From contig JAFXAP010000003.1 in NCBI GenBank assembly GCA_017516965.1, positions 1 to 64,000 on the forward strand: a stretch of 64,000 bases of DNA, written 5' to 3'. The notes beneath the pieces were generated by a model. The model did not search any database, was not told where the DNA came from, and saw only the letters and a program-made list of their open reading frames with translations. The position numbers were made by a program, and so were the translations under genes. Of this stretch, positions 52,345 to 60,764 are shown piece by piece. The stretch is from Clostridia bacterium (lineage in GTDB: Bacteria > Bacillota > Clostridia > Oscillospirales > Acutalibacteraceae). Position 1 is the stretch's first letter. Each line of letters opens with the position of its first letter.

Positions 52345-53239
52345 GCTTAAAAAGAGCAGGGGAATTGAAGAATTAAAGTCTCGCTATGGTTTTATGTTTG
52401 TTTTACCGTGGATCATAGGTCTTGTTATGTTCTTCCTCTATCCACTCATACAGTCGATTGTTTATTCATTCTCTGATGTTGCAGTTAGTCCCGGTGGCGT
52501 AGATATTAAATTTGTTGGTTTAAAACATTATATTGAAATCTTAAAGGTTGACCAAAACTATACAACAGAACTTACAACCTCACTCACCAGTATTGTTTAT
52601 TCATTGCCTATAATTCTTATCTTAAGTCTTGTTTTGGCAATGATGCTCAATCAAAAATTCCGTGGTCGTATATTTTTCAGAGCGCTTTACTTCTTACCGG
52701 TTATCATCGCAACCGGTCAGGTTATGAAGCTTGTTTTTGAAACAACTGATGACAGCCTTACCGAAATGGGTGTTTCGGGTGGTATGGCTTCGGGTATGAT
52801 TACCGTTGAAGATTTGACGGGTATGCTCAATATGAGCACTGAAGTTGCTAAGTTTATTACAACAACCATAAATGATATATTCAATCTTATCTGGTCTTGT
52901 GGTATTCAGATTGTTTTGTACCTTTCAGGTTTGCAATCAATTCCTGCAACCTTGTATGAGGCATCCAGAGTTGAGGGCGCTACCAAGTGGGAAGAGTTTT
53001 GGTTTATTACCTTCCCAATGCTTTCACGAATCACATTGCTTGTAGGTGTGTTCACAATGGTTGAACTGTTTATTAATGAACGCACACCGTTGGTTGAGCG
53101 TGTATATGGTAGTATGCTTACCGGTCAGTATGATAAACCGTCAGCAATGATTTGGTTATATTTCATTATCGTTAGTGCAATAATGGGCGTGATAATATTC
53201 TTATTTAATCGCTTCGTTATGAAACGCTACGAAGCGTAA
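52337..53239 (+). CDS. ABC sugar permease (second pair, MalF type)
   Basis: 300 aa, six membrane helices, EAA loop YEASRVEGATKWEEFWFITFP. It is translationally coupled to the DUF5696-like lipoprotein, with CAGGAGGTG upstream. It has an unusually long loop between helices 3 and 4 (DDSLTEMGVSGGMASGMITV and onward), a feature of DUF5696-associated permeases as I recall them. Confidence 0.9.
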   Translation: MSKLKKSRGIEELKSRYGFMFVLPWIIGLVMFFLYPLIQSIVYSFSDVAVSPGGVDIKFVGLKHYIEILKVDQNYTTELTTSLTSIVYSLPIILILSLVLAMMLNQKFRGRIFFRALYFLPVIIATGQVMKLVFETTDDSLTEMGVSGGMASGMITVEDLTGMLNMSTEVAKFITTTINDIFNLIWSCGIQIVLYLSGLQSIPATLYEASRVEGATKWEEFWFITFPMLSRITLLVGVFTMVELFINERTPLVERVYGSMLTGQYDKPSAMIWLYFIIVSAIMGVIIFLFNRFVMKRYEA

Positions 53240-53257
53240 TAAGGGAGGTAGACACAA

Positions 53258-54289
53258 ATGAATAATCCCTTTAAAAATATAAAAGAGGCTGACAAACTAA
53301 AGGCCATAAAATACGCTAACGTAGGCGGAAGTGTGTTGTATTCTTTGTTCAGATATGCATTGCTTTTGTCAATTGGATTTATTATCATATATCCGCTTTT
53401 GTATATGATTGTAACTTCAATTACAAGTCCGTTAGCATTCCTTAACTCAACACGTGTTTGGATTCCTACCGATTTTCTTATAAAAGACAACTATGCAAAG
53501 GCACTACAGGCGCTCGATTACTGGGATTCTCTTAAAAACACTTTCTTTTACCCAATAGCCAGCGCTTTGCTCGAGGTTTGCTCTTGCGCTATTATCGGTT
53601 ACGGTTTTGCGCGTTTTAACTTCAAGGGCAAAAAAATTCTTTCAGGCATATTGTTCCTTACAATTCTTATTCCTGAAATGATGTTGGTTATGCCACGAAT
53701 GGCTAACTACGGCAACCTTGATTTCTTGGGCATCTTCGGCGGTATTGAAAAATTAGTTGAGTGGGTAGCTTCCTTGTTTGGTTCTGATATCACAGCAACA
53801 TTTGACCTAACCCCCAACATTGTAAACACAGGTTGGACAATGTGGTTACCGTCATTCTTTGGTATTGGTCTTCGTTCTGGTGTGCTTATCTACATCTACA
53901 TACAATTCTTCACAGGTCTTCCTCGTGAACTTGAAGAAGCTGCGTGGGTTGATGGTGCAGGTCCGTTAAAAACATTCCTTAAAATTGCGGTTCCTTCATC
54001 AAGCGTTGTGTTTATTACCGTATTGGTGTTCTCAATCGTTTGGCACTGGAATGATTCATTGCTTACCAGCATCTATTTCACTGAAACAGAACCTTTGGCA
54101 CCGGCTCTTGTAGGCGCAAAAGAATACTTGGGCGCTGCTTGGGGATTGTATGGCGGTAAGGGTGCTCCGCAGCAGGCGGCTGTTATGATGGCGATATGCC
54201 TGTTGTTCATTACTCCTGTACTTATTTTCTATATGTTTATTCAACGTGGTTTTGTTGAAAGTATTGACCGTGTTGGTATTACAGGTTAA
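53258..54289 (+). CDS. ABC sugar permease (second pair, MalG type)
   Basis: 343 aa, six membrane helices plus an N-terminal cytoplasmic extension. EAA loop LEEAAWVDGAGPLKTFLKIAVP. Last gene of the operon; a strong terminator follows within 5 nt. With the upstream subunit it forms a second importer, again without a local ATPase. Confidence 0.9.
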   Translation: MNNPFKNIKEADKLKAIKYANVGGSVLYSLFRYALLLSIGFIIIYPLLYMIVTSITSPLAFLNSTRVWIPTDFLIKDNYAKALQALDYWDSLKNTFFYPIASALLEVCSCAIIGYGFARFNFKGKKILSGILFLTILIPEMMLVMPRMANYGNLDFLGIFGGIEKLVEWVASLFGSDITATFDLTPNIVNTGWTMWLPSFFGIGLRSGVLIYIYIQFFTGLPRELEEAAWVDGAGPLKTFLKIAVPSSSVVFITVLVFSIVWHWNDSLLTSIYFTETEPLAPALVGAKEYLGAAWGLYGGKGAPQQAAVMMAICLLFITPVLIFYMFIQRGFVESIDRVGITG

Positions 54290-54294
54290 TTTTA

Positions 54295-54326
54295 AAAAAC
54301 GGTGGTTGCTTACCACCGTTTTTTTG
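54295..54326 (+). terminator. Terminator of the carbohydrate ABC operon
   Basis: Stem AAAACGGTGG / CCACCGTTTT around a TTGCTTA loop (54306-54312), continuing into a run of seven Ts. Confidence 0.93.
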
Positions 54327-54379
54327 TGCAAAAAAACTATATTTTTTACCCAGAAACACTAAAATTTTAATAAATAATA

Positions 54380-54408
54380 TTGACAAAAATAGTTTTTGGT
54401 AATATAAT
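54380..54408 (+). promoter_or_regulatory. Consensus promoter of the lipoprotein binding-protein gene
   Basis: TTGACA (54380-54385), 17-bp spacer, TATAAT (54403-54408). The ~120-nt leader contains GTATCAGATAC, a perfect 11-bp palindrome (54476-54486), and a small stem GTGC/GCAC at 54491-54504; either could be a regulator site. Confidence 0.85.
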
Positions 54409-54533
54409 TCTAACTGTAGAGATATGTTTGTATTTGTGAAAGCGTGCTGTGTATTTTGCTATTACAAATACATATGTATCAGATACGTTCGTGCTATAAC
54501 GCACAATTTATTTAAAAAAGGAGAAAATTGAAC

Positions 54534-56117
54534 ATGTTCAACAAAACAAAGCGCATTTTTGCAATTGTGCTTGCAGTTGCATTGGTATTTGCCCTTGCAG
54601 GCTGTAAAGGCGTTGAGGACGACGGTTCTTCTGTAGAGTACGTAATCGAAGAAGAAGTTGTTGTTCAAGGCGGTAACAACAGCGGTACAACTACTATAGT
54701 TGGCGGCAATGACAACAATGCCAATACCAATGATGGTAACACAGGTAACACTGGCAACACCGGTAACACTGGCAACACCGGTAACACCGGCAACACCGGT
54801 AACACTGGTAACACTGGTAATACTGGTAACACTGGTAATACTGGTAATACCGGTAACACAGGTAATACCGGTAACACTGGTAACACTGGTAACACAGGTA
54901 ATACAGGTAATACCGGTAACACCGATAACACAGGCATTGACTACGAGGCACTTAAGGGCACAACCGTTAAGTTTGCATCTACTATCGATCCTAAAGACGA
55001 CGGTACACAGTACGTTGTTGATAGCTTTGAAGAAAAGTATGGCATAAAGGTTGAAATCGTTAAATGTACACTTCCTGGTTATGTTCAGGAAATGCAAGGT
55101 CTTATCGCTAACGGTAATGCGCCTGACGTAGGTCGTTCAAACGGTGACTTCCCGGCATGTATTGCATACTTCGATTCACTTGACAAGTCAAAGATGGACT
55201 ACAATGATCCTATCTGGAATCAGAACACCTTCCGTCTTACAACCTTTAATGGTTCACCTTATATGTGTGATACATATGGTTGTTACTGGACAGAGCTTGA
55301 CATCGTTATGTATTCTAAGCGTTTGCTCAAGGCTGCTGGTTGCCCAACCCCACAAGAACTTGACGCTCAGGGTCAGTGGACTTGGGACAACTTTATGATG
55401 ATCGCTGAAAAGTGCACTCAGAAGATGGGCGCACCTGCTGGTTGTATCAACACTACTGAACTTGGTCTTCACATGGCTGGCGGTAACGTATTCAAAATCC
55501 AAAACGAAAAAATCGTTAACGGTATTGATGGTAAAACAACCGCTATCGTTAAGAAGTTTGCTGAAGCTTGGAAAAAAGGTATCCTCAACAACAAATCTAC
55601 AGTTGGTATAGCTGAAGGTACAACCGCTATCGGTACCGGTCACGCTTGGTCACTCCGTAAAGACGGTGACGTTGCTGCTCGTGGTGCTCAGGTAGCTGAC
55701 CTCGGTTTCTATTACTTGCCCTCTTACACAGCTGGTGGCGCAAGACCTGCAACCGGTATCTTCCGTGGTTTCGGTATCATGCGTGGTGCTGCTAACCCTG
55801 TAGGCGGCGGCGTATTCCTCCGTCACTACCTCGACGTTAACAACTATGATACCGTTAACGCATTCATCAACGAAGATGCTAAAAGCTTCTTCTTCCAGCT
55901 TACTACACAGGATTACGCAGAAAACTACAATCCATACCTCACATACATTGGTCTTAACCAGGATATCGCTGGTGTTAACTACGGTACTGATATCTACGGT
56001 GTTATGTATATGGATCCTTCTGCTGTTGATGGTAAGATGGCTGCTGTTAAGGCTGCTGTTGATAAGGGCGCTAAGAACCTTAACGACCACATCACTAAGT
56101 ATCTCTATTCTAACTAA
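54534..56117 (+). CDS. Extracellular solute-binding lipoprotein with Asn-Thr-Gly linker
   Basis: 527 aa from ATG 54534, 10 nt after AAAAGGAG; TTG 54528 is a weaker option. Lipobox LAGC at about residue 23. Residues ~65-135 are an Asn-Thr-Gly repeat acting as a flexible stalk. The remainder is a family-1 sugar-binding domain (VKFASTIDPKDDG, SRRLLKAAGCPTPQELDAQG-like segment, MMIAEKCTQKMG). Own promoter and terminator, and codon bias as strong as tuf, suggest high expression. A likely binding protein for the second permease pair, by proximity. Confidence 0.88.
   Translation: MFNKTKRIFAIVLAVALVFALAGCKGVEDDGSSVEYVIEEEVVVQGGNNSGTTTIVGGNDNNANTNDGNTGNTGNTGNTGNTGNTGNTGNTGNTGNTGNTGNTGNTGNTGNTGNTGNTGNTGNTGNTGNTDNTGIDYEALKGTTVKFASTIDPKDDGTQYVVDSFEEKYGIKVEIVKCTLPGYVQEMQGLIANGNAPDVGRSNGDFPACIAYFDSLDKSKMDYNDPIWNQNTFRLTTFNGSPYMCDTYGCYWTELDIVMYSKRLLKAAGCPTPQELDAQGQWTWDNFMMIAEKCTQKMGAPAGCINTTELGLHMAGGNVFKIQNEKIVNGIDGKTTAIVKKFAEAWKKGILNNKSTVGIAEGTTAIGTGHAWSLRKDGDVAARGAQVADLGFYYLPSYTAGGARPATGIFRGFGIMRGAANPVGGGVFLRHYLDVNNYDTVNAFINEDAKSFFFQLTTQDYAENYNPYLTYIGLNQDIAGVNYGTDIYGVMYMDPSAVDGKMAAVKAAVDKGAKNLNDHITKYLYSN
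54734..54934 (+). repeat. 9-bp tandem repeat encoding (Asn-Thr-Gly)n
   Basis: About 22 units of AAY-ACN-GGY, nearly all encoding N-T-G (one N-T-D). Third positions vary between T, C and A, so the array is not freshly amplified, yet it could still change length by slippage. It makes a flexible, potentially O-glycosylatable spacer between lipid anchor and binding domain. Confidence 0.9.
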
Positions 56118-56150
56118 TAGACTTACTTCGGCTTAGTTAAAATTTTTAAA

Positions 56151-56183
56151 ATGACTGCCATGGAAACATGGCAGTCATTTTTT
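56151..56183 (+). terminator. Terminator of the lipoprotein gene
   Basis: Perfect 12-bp stem ATGACTGCCATG (56151-56162) / CATGGCAGTCAT (56167-56178), GAAA loop, then TTTTT. Confidence 0.95.
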
Positions 56184-56302
56184 TATGTCATATTTTTTGC
56201 TAAGAAATACCATATTGCGATTTATTATTTACAGTTTTTGTCACTACAATACAAAAAACACAAAAAAATTAAAAAAATTCAAAAAAATTTGTATATTTGT
56301 TA

Positions 56303-56331
56303 TTGACTTATTGACTGAAATTTGATATTAT
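56303..56331 (+). promoter_or_regulatory. Promoter of the surface protein/GH16 pair
   Basis: TTGACT (56303-56308), 17-bp spacer, TATTAT (56326-56331). A second TTGACT at 56311 is not at a useful distance. The upstream stretch 56184-56302 is A/T-rich with no other feature. Confidence 0.7.
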
Positions 56332-56358
56332 TTAGAAGTAAATATAGGGTGTGATTTT

Positions 56359-56439
56359 ATGCCCTGTTGGCGTAGGTCACATTTACAGCGCGTAAGCGCA
56401 AAAAAATTAGCTCGTATGGGCGGAAGGATGGTATTTTGA
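56359..56439 (+). CDS. Possible 26-aa leader peptide upstream of the surface protein
   Basis: ATG 56359 is preceded by AGGGTG at 6-7 nt. It encodes a very basic peptide (MPCWRRSHLQRVSAKKLARM and six more residues) whose TGA overlaps the next ATG (TGATG, 56437-56441). The layout suggests translational coupling or a regulatory leader. It may equally be chance. Confidence 0.35.
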   Translation: MPCWRRSHLQRVSAKKLARMGGRMVF

Positions 56440-59400
56440 TGAAAAAAATACTTAGCAATGGCAAAGTAATTGTTTCATTCATCTCGGTGTTCGCAATATT
56501 GGCAGTTTCACTATTGTCAATGTTTACAGGCGTTTCCTTTATGGCAGCAGCCGAAGGCGATACCGACACAGGCGTTGTTACATACCCAATAGGCGGCAAG
56601 TATGAAGCCGACTATAAAGAGGTAAAAACTCCTGGTATTGAGTATGTTGCAGTTGATCCTGCCAAGAAAACCAAGACCGATTTATTTACCGGTTTTGAAA
56701 CTGATTTCTGTGTTAATCCCAACACAGAAGGTAACGGTACTGCAGGTAATCCTTACATCATTAAAACTGCTAACCAGTTTGCAGCAGTTGTAACATGTCA
56801 ACTTAAGGATGCCTCAGACAACTGGATTGACACTGACGGTCTTTACTTCAAGATTGCTGATAATATTAAGGGCTTTAACCTTAAAAACACAAATTGCGAT
56901 GTTGATTTCAGTAAAGACACCCTTACTGCAAAAGATGTTGAAAATGCTCTTAAAAACCTTGAAGTTCCCTCAGATCTCAAGTGGGAAAACAAGAGCGGCA
57001 AACCGTTTAAAGGTCGCTTTGACGGTAACGGCGCTCAGGTTTACGGTCTTAAGGGTGATGCCGGTTATACCGCTATTTTCCCAAAAATAGGCGGTAATAT
57101 CACTGTTAAAAACCTTACAGTTAAAAACTGTTACTTTATCGGTAATAACGTTTCTGCATTGTTTGGCGCTAACATGAATCCTGGCAAATCATCTACATTT
57201 AACACTAGGCACAATTTGTATAACTGTCAAGTGTACAACAACGTTATAGTTTGTACCTTTGCTACTGATGAAGCTATTCAAAAAGCTGGTGTGCTTATCG
57301 GTCAGTCAGAATGGCCAACCGAATCTAACCTTGTGTTAAATGACTGCTTGGTATACGGTAACGTTGCAAAGCACGCTGAAAATGATGACAATAACCCTGA
57401 CAACCGTAACATTACCTACGGTATGGTTGGTAACTTGCATCGTAATCTATCATTTATGGTTTACAACTCTATCTTGATGGATTCAGCTCCTCACGCGCTT
57501 TACCATGGTTCTAACGCTCATCTTACAGCTGTATCAAACAATATGTACACAAACATGATGTATACAGCTCCTACTCCGTGGGAAAACGTTGACTATAATA
57601 AAAATGGTGGTATGTGGAAATACGTTTACACCTATACAGTCTCTGGTGGAGTAGTAAACGTTAAGTTCGACAGATTTAACAAAGATGGCGTTAGCGATGT
57701 TGATTACGGAAAAGGTTATAATCGCACTTTGGCCAATACCCAGATTTTTGTTGTAAATAAAAAAGACATAACGGGTACTAAAGTACTCGAGGGCTTAAGC
57801 TCAGAGAGATGGACCTATAACAAAAACGGTTACCCAACACCAAAGATTTATAAGGTTCGTGAGTACTCTGAAGGCACCAACTGGTCAGGTGAAAAGGCTG
57901 TTCAGTTTGGTGAAGGTGAAGGTACCACTTCTGCTCCTTACACAATAGCTACTGCCGAAGAGTTGGCTCTTATGCTTATAGAGCCGGTTGCCGGTGCTTG
58001 CTATAAGCTTATTGCTGATATCGAAATTAATGATACCTCTGTTGAAAACTGGACCAAAACTGCTAAAAAGTGGTTCACATCAAATGACGTTCCCGCATTT
58101 GAAGCTTCACTTGATGGTGACGGTCATACCGTAAGCGGTATTTATTATGATGGTAAACAATCAGGTGAATATGCAGGTCTTATTCCTGTAATTGGTAACA
58201 CTGCAGAAATTCGCAACATCAAGATTGCTAATTCTTACATTGCTGCTAAAAAAGGTTATGCAGGTGCGCTTGCAGGTGCAGTTGCTGACAAATGCGGCAA
58301 AGCACTTAAGTTTGATGCTTGTACAATTGAAGACACTGTTGAATTTGCCGGCAAAGCTAAATTTGGCGGTATGGTTGGTAAACTTGGTTACAGTATGATT
58401 CACATTAATGACTGTATCTCAAAAACCAATGGTCTCTTTAACACAGTAACAGGTATTGCAAAGGTTAAACGTTCAGTTTCTGTTGGCGCAAATATTGCCA
58501 GTGGTGAATTTAATGCTGATGATATTAAGGCTGAAAATGTTTATACCGATACTGAATCTACCATTGCAGGTGTAACTGTTGTTCCTGCAGATGCTATGAA
58601 GGGCGCCGGCGCGGCTGACGCTATGCCTGGTCTTAACTTCCCAACATCTTGGAAAGTTACTGATGACAGTTATCCCACACCTACAGGTGTTGCAGCATCT
58701 GCTGAAGGTATAGTAGGCGAGGCTTGGTCTGGTTCTATTGCAACAAGTTATGCTCTCGCTTATGAAAACCCCAACAAGTCTGGTGAAAAATGGGTAGGCG
58801 ACGGTTCTAAAGAATATCCTTACATAATCGAAACTGCTGAGCAGTTGGCATATTTCGTTTGGAAGGGTGAAAAAGGTACCAAAGATAAAATAGTAAATGT
58901 TAAACTTGCTGCTGATATCTACCTTAGCGACGTTGAGTGCAAACTTTGGGAAGATAAGGTTGGTGGTACCAACTGGTTTACCCAAAGGACTACACAGTCT
59001 TACAATAATATGATGGGTATTGACTTTGACGGCGACGGCTATGTAATTCACGGCTTGTTCATTGATTACTCACTCTCTAAGGGTGACTATATCCGCGCTG
59101 GTTTGTTCCCAATGTTAGGCGCGTATTCAACCGTTCGAAACGTTGGTCTTTCTAACGCGTATATGGTTGGTCGCACCAATGACGCTACATATCGTGACGT
59201 TGTTGGCGGCTTTGTAGGTTGTACCGAAGATTTTGATAAGTTCTTAAACCTCAACTCACACGATGCTGAGGCCAATAAGATAAAACTCCAAGACCCTGCA
59301 AACGACTATGAAAATATGGCAGTTAAATTTAAAAACTGCTTTATCGACCATAGAAGTTATATTTCAGCATACTGCACCGGTGGTTTTACTGGCGAACCTT

Positions 59401-60743
59401 ATGCTGCTCCAATCATTGAAAACTGTATCTTTACAGGTACTATAGGCGGCCATCAAGACCCATACTACACAGGTGTTTTAACAGGTTGTGACTCAACCAA
59501 CGGCTCACAAATCAGAAACACTGTTGTATTCCCTGTAGGCGGTCAGACAAAGCTTATAGGTGGCTCTGGTGGTTCTAGCTGGCGTAGTTCACCAATTTAC
59601 TACGTAACACACGCTACTAACGTTTACTACTTTGCAACAACTCAGTCATACGGTGGTACATTTAAGAAGCTTTCTAATCCAAACCAACGTGTTGGCGAAG
59701 AAGCAATGATTGCAATGCCGCTTCTCGACTGGGATGAAACCTGGCGTACTGTAGATGGCGGTACACCACTACTTCGTATATTTGATAAAAACCGTTCTGA
59801 AGAACAAGTAAATGACGAAAACAATAAGCGTGTAAAGGTTATCGCTGAGTACTTCTCATTGGTTGACTATACACCTCCTTCAACTACACTTTCATTTGAA
59901 ACAATGGCGCCCGCAGCAGACGTTGAGGCACCTCCAGCAGTTGAAGCTCCTATGTATTCTGACCTTAAACCATTGCCGGTACTTTCACGTGACGGTTATG
60001 AATTCTTAGGTTGGTTTGTATTTGATGACCCTGCAATTCCTTATGAATACTCATATCATCCACCTCGTGACCTTACACTTTATGCTGGTTGGAAACAGTT
60101 GGGTGTTGTTCAGACATTTGACGAATATCCTAACACAATTTGGGATTTTGATTCTAACTTCTGGACTCTTAACCAGCCTGGTGCAAAGGGCGGTTACAAG
60201 AATGAATATGTTCGTAACGGTAGTAAATCAATGCACCTTTTAGGCGAAACATCTAGTTCGGTTGACTGTTTGCTTAACTATGAGCAAATGCTTACCCCAG
60301 GTAAGTCATATACATTGTCTTTCTGGGTAAACACTGATAAGGATGATAACCCTGCGACACTTCTTTCACTTGTTCATAACAGCAAACCTGACTACCTTAA
60401 CAGCACAGTTGCTATAGAAAACATTGCTGTAGTTAAGGGTCTTAAGGTTGGTAAGTGGGTACAATATACTTACTCATTCACCGCGCAGACTAAGTGGGTA
60501 TCACTTAGAGCTACAGGCGCTGCAAGTCTTTGGTTTGATGACGTTATTATGGCTGAGCTTGATGCTCCACTGGCTACATCTAACATTGCTGCTAAATCAG
60601 CAATAACAGGTGTAAACGGCGGAACATTGGCGCCAAAGGCCAGCAATACTGTTTCGGTTGCAGTTCTTATTTCAGTTGTTATGACCTGCGCAGTTGTGGC
60701 AGTTCTTTCAAGAAAAGACCGTAACGAAGTTGTAGAAGACTAA
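56439..60743 (+). CDS. Large cell-surface protein with beta-repeat, InlB-like and carbohydrate-binding-like regions
   Basis: 1,434 aa. Signal peptide. Three related ~300-residue units begin with the pattern G-NPYIIKTA-QFA / G-TSAPYTIATAEELA / G-SKEYPYIIETAEQLAYF at about residues 105, 488 and 788, each followed by F-G-RFDGNG-or DFDGDGYVIHGL-type beta-helix strands. Then an InlB/Listeria-Bacteroides-type repeat at about 1185-1225 (LPVLSRDGYEFLGWFVF, LTLYAGWK), a CBM4/9-like jelly roll at about 1250-1370 (SMHLLGE, YTLSFWVNTD), and a C-terminal membrane helix with basic tail, without LPXTG. Probably binds a polysaccharide at the cell surface. GGAAGGATGG precedes the ATG. Cotranscribed with the GH16 gene. 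Confidence 0.75.
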   Translation: MKKILSNGKVIVSFISVFAILAVSLLSMFTGVSFMAAAEGDTDTGVVTYPIGGKYEADYKEVKTPGIEYVAVDPAKKTKTDLFTGFETDFCVNPNTEGNGTAGNPYIIKTANQFAAVVTCQLKDASDNWIDTDGLYFKIADNIKGFNLKNTNCDVDFSKDTLTAKDVENALKNLEVPSDLKWENKSGKPFKGRFDGNGAQVYGLKGDAGYTAIFPKIGGNITVKNLTVKNCYFIGNNVSALFGANMNPGKSSTFNTRHNLYNCQVYNNVIVCTFATDEAIQKAGVLIGQSEWPTESNLVLNDCLVYGNVAKHAENDDNNPDNRNITYGMVGNLHRNLSFMVYNSILMDSAPHALYHGSNAHLTAVSNNMYTNMMYTAPTPWENVDYNKNGGMWKYVYTYTVSGGVVNVKFDRFNKDGVSDVDYGKGYNRTLANTQIFVVNKKDITGTKVLEGLSSERWTYNKNGYPTPKIYKVREYSEGTNWSGEKAVQFGEGEGTTSAPYTIATAEELALMLIEPVAGACYKLIADIEINDTSVENWTKTAKKWFTSNDVPAFEASLDGDGHTVSGIYYDGKQSGEYAGLIPVIGNTAEIRNIKIANSYIAAKKGYAGALAGAVADKCGKALKFDACTIEDTVEFAGKAKFGGMVGKLGYSMIHINDCISKTNGLFNTVTGIAKVKRSVSVGANIASGEFNADDIKAENVYTDTESTIAGVTVVPADAMKGAGAADAMPGLNFPTSWKVTDDSYPTPTGVAASAEGIVGEAWSGSIATSYALAYENPNKSGEKWVGDGSKEYPYIIETAEQLAYFVWKGEKGTKDKIVNVKLAADIYLSDVECKLWEDKVGGTNWFTQRTTQSYNNMMGIDFDGDGYVIHGLFIDYSLSKGDYIRAGLFPMLGAYSTVRNVGLSNAYMVGRTNDATYRDVVGGFVGCTEDFDKFLNLNSHDAEANKIKLQDPANDYENMAVKFKNCFIDHRSYISAYCTGGFTGEPYAAPIIENCIFTGTIGGHQDPYYTGVLTGCDSTNGSQIRNTVVFPVGGQTKLIGGSGGSSWRSSPIYYVTHATNVYYFATTQSYGGTFKKLSNPNQRVGEEAMIAMPLLDWDETWRTVDGGTPLLRIFDKNRSEEQVNDENNKRVKVIAEYFSLVDYTPPSTTLSFETMAPAADVEAPPAVEAPMYSDLKPLPVLSRDGYEFLGWFVFDDPAIPYEYSYHPPRDLTLYAGWKQLGVVQTFDEYPNTIWDFDSNFWTLNQPGAKGGYKNEYVRNGSKSMHLLGETSSSVDCLLNYEQMLTPGKSYTLSFWVNTDKDDNPATLLSLVHNSKPDYLNSTVAIENIAVVKGLKVGKWVQYTYSFTAQTKWVSLRATGAASLWFDDVIMAELDAPLATSNIAAKSAITGVNGGTLAPKASNTVSVAVLISVVMTCAVVAVLSRKDRNEVVED

Positions 60744-60764
60744 TTGGAAAGGATGGGTTTACTG

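Noticed and set aside
54734-54934. CRISPR-like array
   Set aside because: Units are 9 bp with no spacers and encode a peptide repeat; no cas genes nearby.
54665-54937. Long reverse-strand ORFs across the Asn-Thr-Gly repeat (Leu-Pro-Val repeats)
   Set aside because: They are the mirror reading of a 9-bp repeat inside a well-supported lipoprotein gene, with no ribosome-binding site.
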